From the NCBI GenBank assembly GCA_902801845.1, contig CADCJW010000003.1, positions 201,618-242,641 of the forward strand: DNA of 41,024 nucleotides, written 5' to 3'. Positions 1 to 7,825 of this stretch are shown in pieces. Made by a program: the position numbers and the translations under genes. The notes beneath the pieces are model-generated. The model worked only from the letters and a program-made list of their open reading frames with translations, did no database searches and had not been told where the DNA came from. The stretch's first letter is position 1. Every line of letters starts with the position of its first letter. Origin of the DNA: an uncultured Eubacteriales bacterium. Its GTDB lineage: Bacteria; Bacillota; Clostridia; Christensenellales; CAG-138.

Positions 1-41
1 TCACTACCATGCCCGTTCGAATCCCCCTTCATACATGTACA

Positions 42-68
42 AACAAAAACACCGCCAACGGCGGTGTC
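42..68 (-). terminator. Intrinsic terminator of the tRNA-Ala gene
   Basis: A perfect 8-bp stem (ACACCGCC/GGCGGTGT, 49-67, 3-nt loop) is followed on the minus strand by a T-rich tract. It lies 9 bp beyond the CCA end of the minus-strand tRNA gene, so it most likely ends that transcript. Confidence 0.8.
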
Positions 69-76
69 CTTGTTTG

Positions 77-152
77 TGGTGGAGCATAGGGGATTCGAAC
101 CCCTGACCTCAACATTGCGAACGTTGCGCGCTACCAACTGTGCTAATGCCCC
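77..152 (-). tRNA. tRNA-Ala (anticodon CGC)
   Basis: A 76-nt cloverleaf can be folded on the minus strand. The acceptor stem GGGGCAT/ATGCTCC contains the G3-U70 pair that marks alanine tRNAs. The D-arm, the anticodon stem CAACG/TGTTG with loop TTCGCAA (anticodon CGC, reading GCG), and the T-arm AGGGG-TTCGAAT-CCCCT are all present. The CCA end is encoded in the DNA. It stands alone, with its own promoter and terminator. The CGC anticodon fits a genome that uses many GCG codons. Confidence 0.93.
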
Positions 153-171
153 ACGCGTGAACGCAATAAGT

Positions 172-199
172 ATTATACACATCCGGGAGAAAAAAGCAA
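172..199 (-). promoter_or_regulatory. Promoter of tRNA-Ala
   Basis: On the minus strand a TTGCTT -35 box (194-199) and a perfect TATAAT -10 box (172-177) are separated by 16 bp. The -10 box ends about 19 bp upstream of the mature tRNA 5' end. This is a standard sigma-A-type promoter by sequence; no experimental evidence is implied. Confidence 0.75.
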
Positions 200-245
200 G
201 GATTTTTTGTGTTAAAATTTTCGTGCGTTTTTTGCCGGGAAAGCG

Positions 246-251
246 TATACT
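246..251 (+). promoter_or_regulatory. Probable -10 box for the DUF3783-like gene
   Basis: TATACT lies 27 bp upstream of the start codon and just before a GGAGGGAGGG ribosome binding site. No convincing -35 box is visible at 17 bp. The same TATACT hexamer recurs upstream of several other genes in this window. Confidence 0.4.
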
Positions 252-277
252 AAAATGCAAGGAGGGAGGGTGTGCGA

Positions 278-640
278 ATGGCAAAGGTCCTTTTGTTCAA
301 CATCACCGATACAAAGCGGATGAAGATACTGTTCCTGCTGATGCAGCATGGCATCACCGCCGTCGAAGTGGCGGAAAAGGACTTTTCTCGGCCCCTGGGC
401 TCGCTCCTGGGGCTCAGCGGGCACGCTGCTGCGCCGGAAGCGGCCGCCTCCTTTGTGGATGAGATGCTGGTACTGCACGAGCTCAGTGCGGAGCAGTTCC
501 ACGGCTTGCTCAACGGTCTGCAGGCCCTCCAGGCGTCCGTGACCTATAAGGCGGTGACTACGGAACACAACCTCTCCTGGACGCCCATCCGCCTCTGCCG
601 GGAGCTGGCAGCGGAGCATGCTGCCATGCAAAACAGATGA
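278..640 (+). CDS. DUF3783-like small protein
   Basis: A 120-residue soluble protein of unknown function. It opens with a short beta-strand segment (AKVLLFNI), then a segment resembling the family signature KILFLLMQHGI...EV...KDFSRPLGSLLGL, and has a central DEMLVLHELS segment. This order and length match my memory of the DUF3783 family of clostridial proteins. I chose the ATG at 278 over an in-frame GTG at 272 because the GGAGGGAGGG ribosome binding site (261-270) sits at the right distance. The gene lies alone between the divergent tRNA and a convergent lipid kinase gene. No catalytic motif is apparent and the function is unknown. Confidence 0.7.
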   Translation: MAKVLLFNITDTKRMKILFLLMQHGITAVEVAEKDFSRPLGSLLGLSGHAAAPEAAASFVDEMLVLHELSAEQFHGLLNGLQALQASVTYKAVTTEHNLSWTPIRLCRELAAEHAAMQNR

Positions 641-653
641 CCCTGTTCAAAAA

Positions 654-684
654 AAGCCCTGCGGTGCAGGGCTTTGCTTTTTAT
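654..684. terminator. Bidirectional intrinsic terminator
   Basis: A 9-bp perfect stem (AAGCCCTGC/GCAGGGCTT, 654-674, loop GGT) is flanked by A-rich sequence on the left and T-rich sequence on the right. It can stop the DUF3783-like gene on the plus strand and the convergent lipid kinase gene on the minus strand. Confidence 0.85.
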
Positions 685-1586
685 TCCTTTGCCTTTGGCA
701 GGGCGAAGTTCACGCCGCCCGGCACGATCTCAACAGTGAATGATTTTCTCTCGATGACCTCGCCGTCCAGGGAGACGGGGAGCAGCCCCTTGGCGCTGGT
801 TACGGTCAGCTTCCTGGCCCGGGTATAGCGCACGATGTCCTTCATCCGCGGGTCCTCCAGATGGGTCCCCTCCGTGTAGGTGCCGATGAGCTGCAGGAAG
901 GAGAGGCGGGAAATGGGTTTCACCAGGCAGACCTCGATGAGCCCGTCGTCCATCCTGGCACGGGGGGCGCATTTGAAGGAGCCGCCCACATATTGGGCGT
1001 TGGCAAAAGTGCACAGCAGGATGTCCCCTGTAAAGAAGGGCTCGTCGTCCACGGTGATGGCGCAACCGGTCCGCATGGATTTCATGAGGGCGTCGGCGAT
1101 GCCCACATAATAGGCACGCTTGCCGCCCATGAGGGGCTTGCGCTTCACGGCGTTCATGGTCTTCAAAACGCTGGTGTCGAAGCCGAAGCTGAATACGTTG
1201 ATGCACCAGCGGTCGTCCACCCGCAAAATGTCGATGGGGGCAGGCTCCGCCGCGATCAACGCGTCCAGATCCATGAACCGATCCCGGCCGCCGAAGGCTT
1301 TGACAAAGTCGTTGCCGCTGCCGCAGGGATAGACGGTGAAGCAGGCGTTCTCATGGCCGGCCACGCCGGAAGCCACCTCGTTGATGGTCCCGTCGCCGCC
1401 GCAGGCCACGAAGCAGAGCCGATCGTTCGGCTCCGCGGCGATCCGTTTTTCGATGTACGCCGTGGCGTCCCGGGGGCATCGGGTCTCGTACAGCTCGCAG
1501 TCCTCGTGACGAGAGAGCGCGTCTTGAATGGTGGTCAACGCGTGCCCCTGTCCGGCTGCCGGATTGAATATAAAGATATGTTTCAT
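681..1586 (-). CDS. Diacylglycerol kinase family lipid kinase
   Basis: A 301-residue cytosolic or membrane-associated protein of the DAGK/sphingosine kinase/YegS superfamily, which phosphorylates lipid hydroxyl groups with ATP. The N-terminus has the FNPAAG nucleotide-binding start (7-12). The GGDGT motif with following NEV is at 63-71 and GSGNDF at 89-94; both are hallmarks of the catalytic domain. The C-terminal half is the beta-sandwich domain, ending near LDGE. The length is typical. A GAAGG ribosome binding site precedes the ATG. It lies 22 bp downstream of the YhhN-like gene in what is probably a two-gene minus-strand operon. The substrate (diacylglycerol, undecaprenol or another lipid) cannot be read from the sequence. 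Confidence 0.88.
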   Translation of the reverse strand: MKHIFIFNPAAGQGHALTTIQDALSRHEDCELYETRCPRDATAYIEKRIAAEPNDRLCFVACGGDGTINEVASGVAGHENACFTVYPCGSGNDFVKAFGGRDRFMDLDALIAAEPAPIDILRVDDRWCINVFSFGFDTSVLKTMNAVKRKPLMGGKRAYYVGIADALMKSMRTGCAITVDDEPFFTGDILLCTFANAQYVGGSFKCAPRARMDDGLIEVCLVKPISRLSFLQLIGTYTEGTHLEDPRMKDIVRYTRARKLTVTSAKGLLPVSLDGEVIERKSFTVEIVPGGVNFALPKAKE

Positions 1587-1608
1587 AGATGGCCTTCTTT
1601 CATCGTTC

Positions 1609-2271
1609 TCAGCTCAGCACGCTGAAACTCAGCGCCACCAGCATCATGCCGAGAAAATAGCTGGCGGTGTTGGCGCGGAGCATGCATTTTTGCTTTCGTT
1701 TGAATTTATAAATCACCAAGAAGTGGTCGCTGATCATGAACAGCAGCAGCCCCAGCCCCAACAGCAGGGTGTGGGTGCCGGGCAGAAGGAGGGCTGCCGC
1801 CACGCTCAACGCGGCATGGAGACAAACGGTGATCAGATAGAACAGGGCCACGGCGGTCTTGCCTTCCAAATCGATCCGCCTGGTCCTCACCATAAAGAAA
1901 AAGCCGATCAGATACAGCACGAGAAAGCCGATGCACCAGGGGAGGGCGGTGAAGAAAGCGCCGCCGAACCAGAGGCTGCAGCCGGTGTAGCCGATGAAAC
2001 ATAGGTTGGCCACCGCGAAGGCGGCCCCACCCGCGCCGAAGCTGAACAAAAGCAGGGCGTCGCCCATGCAGGTGTAGAACAGGCCCACCAGCGCCATGAA
2101 CTGCCAGCCGTGGGCGTAGCCGTTGGTCCAAAACCAGAATTGGCCGAAGAAGAGGAACAGGGAGGAGAGGACGATCTTGTTCACCGCCCGGCGGCGAAAG
2201 CTGTCCCCGGTCTCCACAAAAAGATAGAGTCCCAGCAAGGATAGATATGCGATCACGAATATCGTCCTCAC
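1609..2271 (-). CDS. YhhN-family membrane protein (lysoplasmalogenase-like)
   Basis: A 220-residue integral membrane protein with about seven or eight hydrophobic segments spread over the whole length, ending in a short basic loop and a final helix. Overall layout, length and the MISDHFLVIYKF segment (aspartate in a helix near residue 185) fit the YhhN/TMEM86 family, whose characterised members cleave the vinyl-ether bond of lysoplasmalogens. Plasmalogens are common in anaerobic clostridia, so the activity would make sense, but it is inferred. It starts with GTG behind a GGAGG site (spacing about 10). It is the first gene of a probable operon with the lipid kinase, suggesting a shared role in lipid turnover. 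Confidence 0.6.
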   Translation of the reverse strand: MRTIFVIAYLSLLGLYLFVETGDSFRRRAVNKIVLSSLFLFFGQFWFWTNGYAHGWQFMALVGLFYTCMGDALLLFSFGAGGAAFAVANLCFIGYTGCSLWFGGAFFTALPWCIGFLVLYLIGFFFMVRTRRIDLEGKTAVALFYLITVCLHAALSVAAALLLPGTHTLLLGLGLLLFMISDHFLVIYKFKRKQKCMLRANTASYFLGMMLVALSFSVLS

Positions 2272-2299
2272 GCCGGGCTTACCTCCAAAATTTTTATTC

Positions 2300-2338
2300 A
2301 GTATAGCACGTCAAAAAGGGAAAGGAAAGTGGTATACT
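2300..2338. promoter_or_regulatory. Divergent extended -10 promoters
   Basis: Two TG-N-TATACT extended -10 elements face away from each other in the 88-bp gap. The minus-strand element (TATACT at 2300-2305, TGC just upstream) would serve the YhhN-like gene. The plus-strand element (TATACT at 2333-2338, TGG just upstream) would serve the UPF0489-like gene. Neither has a good -35 box. Confidence 0.5.
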
Positions 2339-2359
2339 TGAAAAAAGGAGGGACGCATC

Positions 2360-3070
2360 ATGCAGCGGGTACTGGATATCGATCTGGATTTCTTTTTGGC
2401 GGAGTGCTGCCCCTTGGCAGAGGTGGGACACCGCCCGTCGGTTCAGGGACACGAGCCCTGGGCGGCTGATGAGGTGCGCCGATTCCTGGAAGAGGACTGT
2501 TTGCTGTCGAGGGGCCATCCCTTGCCGGGGCGGGTGTTCGAGACCCATGACGGGGCATTGGTCTATTGGAAAGAGCTGATGGAGGCGGGACGGCTGCAGG
2601 TCCCCTTCCACGTGACCCATGTGGATGCCCACAGCGACCTTGGCATCGGCTGCCCCGGCCCTGGGTATGTGCTGTACAACGTGCTCTCCCTGCCGCCCCA
2701 TCGCCGGATGGAGCTGGATCGGTTCTATCGGGAGAAGAAACTGGACGAAGCCAATTATCTGCTCTTTGCCCTGGCGGCTCGGATCGTCTCCTCCCTGGAC
2801 AACGTGCGCCGGCCCTTTTCCCGAAACGACGTGCCGCAGCAGATCCTGCTGAACGATGGGGCCCACATTCGCCTGCCTCAGGCCTTCCCGGATCTGTTCG
2901 AACGGGCGAACGGCCCCGAGCCCCTCATCCCATATCGTGAATACAAAGAGGACGGCAGCTTCCGCGCCGCCGCCCCCTATGATTTTGTTTCCTTGGCCAT
3001 CTCGCCCCGGTACGCTCCCCAGGCGGCGGACGAGCTCGTTCCTATCTTCAAAGAGTATATGCTGTTCTAA
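2360..3070 (+). CDS. UPF0489 family protein (arginase/deacetylase-like fold)
   Basis: A 236-residue soluble protein of unknown function. Two acidic motifs stand out: DIDLDFF at 6-12 and HVDAHSDLG at 87-95. The second is the metal-binding pattern shared with ureohydrolases (arginases), and the pair is characteristic of the UPF0489 family found in bacteria and eukaryotes. A third region, LAISPRYAP near the C-terminus, probably closes the site. A metal-dependent hydrolase activity is a reasonable inference, but no substrate is known. The AGGAGGG ribosome binding site at 2347-2352 fixes the ATG at 2360. The gene is convergent with the ABC transporter, whose stop codon overlaps its end by a few bases. 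Confidence 0.65.
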   Translation: MQRVLDIDLDFFLAECCPLAEVGHRPSVQGHEPWAADEVRRFLEEDCLLSRGHPLPGRVFETHDGALVYWKELMEAGRLQVPFHVTHVDAHSDLGIGCPGPGYVLYNVLSLPPHRRMELDRFYREKKLDEANYLLFALAARIVSSLDNVRRPFSRNDVPQQILLNDGAHIRLPQAFPDLFERANGPEPLIPYREYKEDGSFRAAAPYDFVSLAISPRYAPQAADELVPIFKEYMLF

Positions 3071-4803
3071 TCCCGCAGCGTGGCCTGATAGAAGCCGGCG
3101 TACAGCCCCTTTTGGGCGAGCAGGGATTCGTGGGTGCCCCGCTCCCGGATGCCGTGCTCGTCGATGACCACGATCTCGTCCGCATTCTTCACGGTGGAGA
3201 GCCGGTGGGCGATGACCAGCGTGGTCCGGCCGCGGCTCAGCTCGTCGAAGGCGTGCTGGATGTCCGCCTCCGTCAGGGTGTCCAACGCGGAGGTGGCCTC
3301 GTCCAGGATGAGCACCGGCGGATTCTTCAAAAACAGACGGGCGATGGAGACCCGCTGCTTCTGCCCGCCGGACAGGAGCATGCCCCGCTCGCCTACGTTG
3401 GTCTCGTACCCATCCGGGAAGGTGATGATCTCCTCGTGGATGTGGGCCCGCTTCGCCGCCTGGATGACTTCCTCGTCGGTGGCGTCCAGCCGCCCGTAGC
3501 GGATGTTCTCCAAAATACTGTCGGCGAACAGGAACACGTCCTGCTGCACGATGCCCACGTTCTCCCGCAGGGAGCGCATGGTCACGTCTCGGATGTCGTG
3601 GCCGTCGATGGTGATGCTGCCCATCTGGATATCGTAGAACCTAAGGAGCAGGTGGCACAACGTGGTCTTGCCGCCGCCGGAGGGGCCCACCAGGGCCAAC
3701 GTCTTGCCTGCGGGGATGGTCAGATTCACGTCCTGCAACACGTTTTGCCCCTCGTTATAGGCGAAGGACACGTGGGAGAAGGCGATGTCCCCCTTCACGT
3801 TTTCCAGAGACAGGGCGTTGGGCTTATCCTCGATGGCCGGCTTGGTGTCCATGATCTCCAAAAACCGAGTGAATCCGGCCATGCCGATCATGTATTGCTC
3901 CGCGAAGGCGGCCAGCCGCTTGATGGGGGAGGTGAAGGTGGAGATATACAGGGTGAAAGTGATGAGGGTCACCGTGTCCAGCTGCCTTTTATAGATCAGA
4001 TATCCGCCACAGGCGAGGACCGCCACGTTGAACATGGCCAGGAAGAACTCCGTGCCGCTGTTGAAGAGGGCCATGACCTTGTAGAAATCCTTCTTGGCGG
4101 ACAGGAAGTTTTTGTTTCCCTTCTCAAATTTTCGAATCTCATATTTTTCATTGGCGAATGCTTTGGCGGTCCGGGCGCCGGAGATGGAGCTTTCGATGTC
4201 CGCGTTGATCTCCGCCATCCGCTCCTTCACCTGACGGCTGGTGCGCCGCATCTTCAGGCGGGTGTGCATCACGAAATAGATGATGACCGGCAGCAGGATG
4301 AGCAGGCACAGGGCGATCCGCCATTCGATGGTGAACATGGCGATAAAGGCGCCCAAGATGGTCATGGTGGAGATGAGCACGTCCTCCGGGCCGTGGTGGG
4401 CCAGCTCCGTCACCTCGAATAGGTCGTTGGTGATCCTGGAGAGGAGCTTGCCCGTGCGGATGCGGTCATAGAAGGAGAAGGGCAGGGTCTGGATATGGGT
4501 GAAGATGTCCCGCCGCATGTCCGCCTCGATGAAGGTGCCCAGCCGGTGGCCCCAGTAGCCGATGATGAACTGCAAAACGGCGCGCATGATATAGGCGCAG
4601 ACCAGGCAGCCCAAGAGCAGCATGAAGGTCTTCACCAGGGCGTTGTTCACAGCCATGGCGGGGATGAGGGTGCGCAGGATGTATTGGGTCACCAGCGGGA
4701 ACGATACGTCCACGGCGGCGACGATCAGCGCACAGGTGAGATCCAGGGCGAACAAGCCCTTATGGGGCCCATAATAGGCTAAAAAACGACGAAGCTTTTC
4801 CAT
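3067..4803 (-). CDS. ABC exporter, fused permease and ATPase
   Basis: A 578-residue half-transporter of the type IV (MsbA/BmrA-like) exporter class, acting as a dimer in the cell membrane. Residues 1-310 hold six membrane helices. The ATPase domain follows with Walker A (GPSGGGKT, 373-380), the Q-loop near 420, the LSGGQ signature (477-481), Walker B ending in DE (497-502) and the H-loop histidine near 535. All catalytic motifs are intact. The cargo (lipid, drug or peptide) cannot be told from the sequence. There is no ribosome binding site; instead a good promoter places the transcription start at or next to the ATG, so the mRNA may be leaderless. The 3' end overlaps the convergent UPF0489-like gene by 4 bp. 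Confidence 0.93.
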   Translation of the reverse strand: MEKLRRFLAYYGPHKGLFALDLTCALIVAAVDVSFPLVTQYILRTLIPAMAVNNALVKTFMLLLGCLVCAYIMRAVLQFIIGYWGHRLGTFIEADMRRDIFTHIQTLPFSFYDRIRTGKLLSRITNDLFEVTELAHHGPEDVLISTMTILGAFIAMFTIEWRIALCLLILLPVIIYFVMHTRLKMRRTSRQVKERMAEINADIESSISGARTAKAFANEKYEIRKFEKGNKNFLSAKKDFYKVMALFNSGTEFFLAMFNVAVLACGGYLIYKRQLDTVTLITFTLYISTFTSPIKRLAAFAEQYMIGMAGFTRFLEIMDTKPAIEDKPNALSLENVKGDIAFSHVSFAYNEGQNVLQDVNLTIPAGKTLALVGPSGGGKTTLCHLLLRFYDIQMGSITIDGHDIRDVTMRSLRENVGIVQQDVFLFADSILENIRYGRLDATDEEVIQAAKRAHIHEEIITFPDGYETNVGERGMLLSGGQKQRVSIARLFLKNPPVLILDEATSALDTLTEADIQHAFDELSRGRTTLVIAHRLSTVKNADEIVVIDEHGIRERGTHESLLAQKGLYAGFYQATLRD

Positions 4804-4810
4804 GTGGAAC

Positions 4811-4839
4811 AGTATACCGGATGGAGCCGGGTTTGTCCA
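4811..4839 (-). promoter_or_regulatory. Promoter of the ABC exporter, probably giving a leaderless mRNA
   Basis: On the minus strand TGGACA (4834-4839) and TATACT (4811-4816) are separated by exactly 17 bp. Each box differs from consensus at one position. Only 7 nt separate the -10 box from the ATG at 4803, so initiation at the usual distance would fall on the start codon. No Shine-Dalgarno sequence is present. Confidence 0.7.
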
Positions 4840-4845
4840 CGCTAA

Positions 4846-6192
4846 TTAATATACGGACATATCCAAGGCCAGCATGAGCAGATACCCGGTCTGGATCGCG
4901 AACAGCGCCGTTTCCGTGATCAGGTCTCCTGCTTTCGTTTTCGTGAGCCGCTGGATGGAGAGGGCCAGGGGGAAGAGCATGGCGAGATAGCGCGGCCCGC
5001 TCAGCAGCCAGGTGGCGCCCACGGACAGGGCGTAGTAGATCAACGTCCAGGCAAGATAGCTCAGCCGCATCCGTTTGCGATCATAGCACAGGAGTCCCAG
5101 GGCGCCGAAGCAGCATAGTAGATTGGGGAGGCTCAAGGAAATCAGCTCCTCCAGGTCTTTGGCCTTCCAAAAGGAGAGTGCGTATTCCGTCTGATAGGCG
5201 GTGGTGTTGAAGAACAGGCCCAGACCTTGGTTCCAGTTCTCCCGCTGGTAGGTGAGGAAGGTGAAGGGGCTGCCCGTGCAATAGTCGTTGATGAGAAGAT
5301 AGACAAGGGTGCCCGTGCACCCCACCGCAAGACAGCCCAGGAATCCGGGGACCATGCGCCATGCCTGCCGCTTGTCCTGTCTGAATTTGGAGAAAAAGTC
5401 CAGCAGCATCTCGATCCCGATCAACGCCAGCAGAAGGATGCCCAACGAACGGGTGAGGGCGGAGAGGGCCGCCAAGAGCGATGCGGCCAGATACCGTTTT
5501 TTTCGCGCCTGATAGACGGCGTTCAGCGTCAAAAACAAAAACAGCGCTTCGCTCATGGGCACCCGCAAAAAGGCTGTTCCAGGCAGCAGGTACAGGATGC
5601 GGGCACAGGCCGCGGCGGACTTGCGGTCCCTATCGAGGCGAAACAGTTCGTAGGCGGAGGGGAGGCAGGCCAGGGAAAAGACCTGGGTCGTCAGGAACGC
5701 CCCCGAAAAGAGATCCCCCTCTCCGGCGAACAGTCGGATCGTCATTGGATACAGGGGCAGGAACACCAGCCGCAGCCGATCGGGCCCTTCGGCCACGTAT
5801 CGATTCCGGGCGATCCACATATAATGACCTACGTCGGAACGGTAGTACAGCTCCTGGAAGGAGGATAAAAAATCGGATCCAGGCTTGGCGAGCAGATATA
5901 CGAGGACAAACTCCGCCAGGCTGGCCGCGACGCCAAATCCAATAAGGACGCCCCACATCGTCAGCTTTTCCCGTAAACTATCTTTTTTCGGAACGATCGA
6001 AAGGGACGCCTGCTCCGGATGCGTCAGACGACAGAGGGCGGCGATCAAAGGGATCGTAAATAGACACAGGCTGCACAGCGCCGTCAGCAGTTCCCAGGAC
6101 AGCTCCATGGACCGCCGAACGGCCCACAGGCAGAAGACGGCGGCAGCGACAGCGGTGGTGCCAATGGAGATGATACGAAAGGTTTTGGTCAT
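4846..6192 (-). CDS. PIG-V-like mannosyltransferase family membrane protein
   Basis: A 448-residue polytopic membrane protein with about ten hydrophobic segments. Near residue 115 it has YYRSDVGHYMWIARNRY, and about 25 residues later FLPLYPMTIRLF. These match the aspartate-containing first loop and the FFPLYP motif of bacterial relatives of GPI mannosyltransferase 2 (PIG-V), a GT-C fold enzyme using a lipid-linked sugar donor. The frame is open far upstream, but that part runs antisense through spoIVA. I chose the ATG at 6192, which lies 6 nt after a TATACT box; no ribosome binding site is seen. The sugar acceptor is unknown. It lies 42 bp upstream of the ABC exporter, which has its own promoter. 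Confidence 0.72.
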   Translation of the reverse strand: MTKTFRIISIGTTAVAAAVFCLWAVRRSMELSWELLTALCSLCLFTIPLIAALCRLTHPEQASLSIVPKKDSLREKLTMWGVLIGFGVAASLAEFVLVYLLAKPGSDFLSSFQELYYRSDVGHYMWIARNRYVAEGPDRLRLVFLPLYPMTIRLFAGEGDLFSGAFLTTQVFSLACLPSAYELFRLDRDRKSAAACARILYLLPGTAFLRVPMSEALFLFLTLNAVYQARKKRYLAASLLAALSALTRSLGILLLALIGIEMLLDFFSKFRQDKRQAWRMVPGFLGCLAVGCTGTLVYLLINDYCTGSPFTFLTYQRENWNQGLGLFFNTTAYQTEYALSFWKAKDLEELISLSLPNLLCCFGALGLLCYDRKRMRLSYLAWTLIYYALSVGATWLLSGPRYLAMLFPLALSIQRLTKTKAGDLITETALFAIQTGYLLMLALDMSVY

Positions 6193-6198
6193 GGACGT

Positions 6199-6227
6199 AG
6201 TATACCACGGCGGGCAAAGATTGAAAA
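6199..6227 (-). promoter_or_regulatory. Promoter of the PIG-V-like gene
   Basis: A TTTTCA -35 box (6222-6227) and a TATACT -10 box (6199-6204) preceded by TGG are separated by 17 bp on the minus strand. The ATG follows the -10 box after only 6 nt, the same layout as the ABC exporter promoter, suggesting a leaderless transcript. Confidence 0.55.
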
Positions 6228-6234
6228 GTGAGCC

Positions 6235-6262
6235 GCATACCCCGGCACAAATCGCATACAGT
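6235..6262 (+). promoter_or_regulatory. Sigma-E-type sporulation promoter of spoIVA
   Basis: GCATAC (6235-6240) and CATACAGT (6255-6262) are separated by 14 bp. This matches the mother-cell sigma-E consensus as I know it (an ATA-containing -35 box, 14-15 bp, then CATACAnT). SpoIVA is a known sigma-E target in Bacillus subtilis, so position, spacing and gene agree. Confidence 0.78.
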
Positions 6263-6291
6263 GAGATATAGCAAACAGGCGGAGGAACGGT

Positions 6292-7764
6292 ATGAAAGAT
6301 ATCTATAAAGACATCGCGGAGCGGACCGGGGGCGATATCTATATCGCCGTTGCCGGCCCGGTGCGCACGGGGAAATCGACCTTCATCAAGCGGTTTTCGG
6401 AGTTGCTGCTGCTGCCCCACATGGAAAACGAGTATGAAAAGGATCGGCTCACCGACGAGCTGCCCCAGAGCGGCGCAGGCCGCAGCATCATGACCACCCA
6501 GCCTCGATTCGTGCCCGCGGAGGCGGTGAACGTGACATTTGAGGAGGGCGTTTCCTGTCGATGCAAGCTCATCGATTGCGTGGGCTACATGGTCCCCGGG
6601 GCCGTAGGGGACCGGGAGGGGGAGGGCCCGCGAATGGTCACCACCCCCTGGTTTGACCATGATATCCCCTTTTCCCAGGCAGCGGAGGTGGGCACCACCC
6701 GGGTCATCGAGGAACATGCCACCATATCCATCGTCATGACCACCGACGGTACCGTCACGGACATCCCTCGGGAAAGTTATCTGGAGCCGGAGCGACAGGC
6801 CATCGAAGCAGCGAAGGCGGCGCAAAAGCCCTTCGTTGTGGTGGTGAACAGCGTGGAACCGGAATCGGAGACAGCCAGATCCCTGGCAGAGGAGCTGTCG
6901 GAGAGCTACGGCGTCTCCGCCGTGGCCATGGATGTGAAGGCCATGTCCGGCCAGGAGCTGCGGGACCTCATCACAAGGATATTATATGCCTTCCCGGTGA
7001 AGCTGGTGGAGATCAGCGTGCCCGGCTTTTTGCGGGCCCTGTCGGGAGAAAGCCCCTTGATGGAAGGGGTGTTGGCCCTGCTCAGGGAGCTGTCGCCTGA
7101 GGTGCAGACCGTGGGTGACTGCGAGAAGCTGGTGACGGGCATGCAGACGTTGGATCACTTTAAAAAGGCGGAATGGGAGGGAGCGGACCTGGGTACCGGG
7201 ACGGTGACCCTCGTTCTGACGCCGGAGGAAAGCATGTTCTATACCCTGCTCAGCGAGGAGACAGGGGTGGACATCGCGGACGATTTTGCCCTGTTTTCCG
7301 CCATACGGGAGTTCGCTGCCGCCAAAAGGGCCTACGATCGGCTGTCCAACGCTCTGGAGGAGGCGGAACAGACGGGGTACGGGGTGGTGACGCCCTCCAT
7401 GGAGGAGATGGAGCTCATGGAACCGGAAATGTTTCGGCAGGGCGGTCGCTGCGGGGTACGTCTTCGAGCGCGAGCCAAGGGGTTACATATCGTGAAGGTG
7501 GATATCGATACGGAGGTGAGCCCCCTCATCGGGTCGGAGGAGCAGGCAAAGAACCTGATGGAGCACCTGAATGCCGCCCGTCAGGAGGACGTGAACGCTC
7601 TTTGGCAGACCTCCTTCTTTGGAAAAACGTTGCAGGATATGGTGACGGAGAACATGCAGGGAAAGCTGGGCGGAATGCCCGTGAACGTGCAGCAGAAGAT
7701 GCAGGGCACCATCGAGCGTATGGTCAACGAGGATTGCAACGGGCTCATCTGTATCCTGCTTTGA
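6292..7764 (+). CDS. spoIVA: Stage IV sporulation protein A (spore coat ATPase)
   Basis: A 490-residue mother-cell protein that polymerises, driven by ATP hydrolysis, on the forespore surface to form the coat base layer. The N-terminal P-loop domain has Walker A GPVRTGKST at 22-30, a DCVGYMVPGA segment in the switch region, and a conserved MTTDGTVTDIPRE stretch near 145. The middle region is alpha/beta, and the C-terminus, which in characterised SpoIVA anchors the protein at the forespore membrane, ends in CNGLICILL. The length matches the family (about 490). The start is fixed by GGAGG at 6281-6285. It is followed by gpr and spoIIP, forming a sporulation cluster. Confidence 0.96.
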   Translation: MKDIYKDIAERTGGDIYIAVAGPVRTGKSTFIKRFSELLLLPHMENEYEKDRLTDELPQSGAGRSIMTTQPRFVPAEAVNVTFEEGVSCRCKLIDCVGYMVPGAVGDREGEGPRMVTTPWFDHDIPFSQAAEVGTTRVIEEHATISIVMTTDGTVTDIPRESYLEPERQAIEAAKAAQKPFVVVVNSVEPESETARSLAEELSESYGVSAVAMDVKAMSGQELRDLITRILYAFPVKLVEISVPGFLRALSGESPLMEGVLALLRELSPEVQTVGDCEKLVTGMQTLDHFKKAEWEGADLGTGTVTLVLTPEESMFYTLLSEETGVDIADDFALFSAIREFAAAKRAYDRLSNALEEAEQTGYGVVTPSMEEMELMEPEMFRQGGRCGVRLRARAKGLHIVKVDIDTEVSPLIGSEEQAKNLMEHLNAARQEDVNALWQTSFFGKTLQDMVTENMQGKLGGMPVNVQQKMQGTIERMVNEDCNGLICILL

Positions 7765-7780
7765 AATCTGGACACCCTAA

Positions 7781-7812
7781 CTACCGGCGGAAACGGCCGG
7801 TAGTATTTTATT
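7781..7812 (+). terminator. Terminator or attenuator between spoIVA and gpr
   Basis: An 8-bp perfect stem CTACCGGC/GCCGGTAG (7781-7803, 7-nt loop) is followed by TATTTTATTT. It lies 16 bp after the spoIVA stop and directly before the gpr ribosome binding site at 7814. No separate gpr promoter is evident, so partial read-through is possible. Confidence 0.7.
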
Positions 7813-7825
7813 TGGAGGAGGTTAC

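Noticed and set aside
1..41. A T-loop-like GTTCGAATC that could be the 3' end of another tRNA or tmRNA
   Set aside because: The flanking bases do not pair to form a T-stem, and no acceptor stem or CCA end follows.
3112..4422. Plus-strand frame of 436 residues opposite the ABC exporter
   Set aside because: No domain is recognisable, and the exporter on the other strand has every ABC motif.
6193..6825. Upstream extension of the PIG-V-like frame to a 659-residue protein
   Set aside because: The extra part is antisense to spoIVA, lacks family homology, and crosses the sigma-E promoter region; the ATG at 6192 has a matching promoter.
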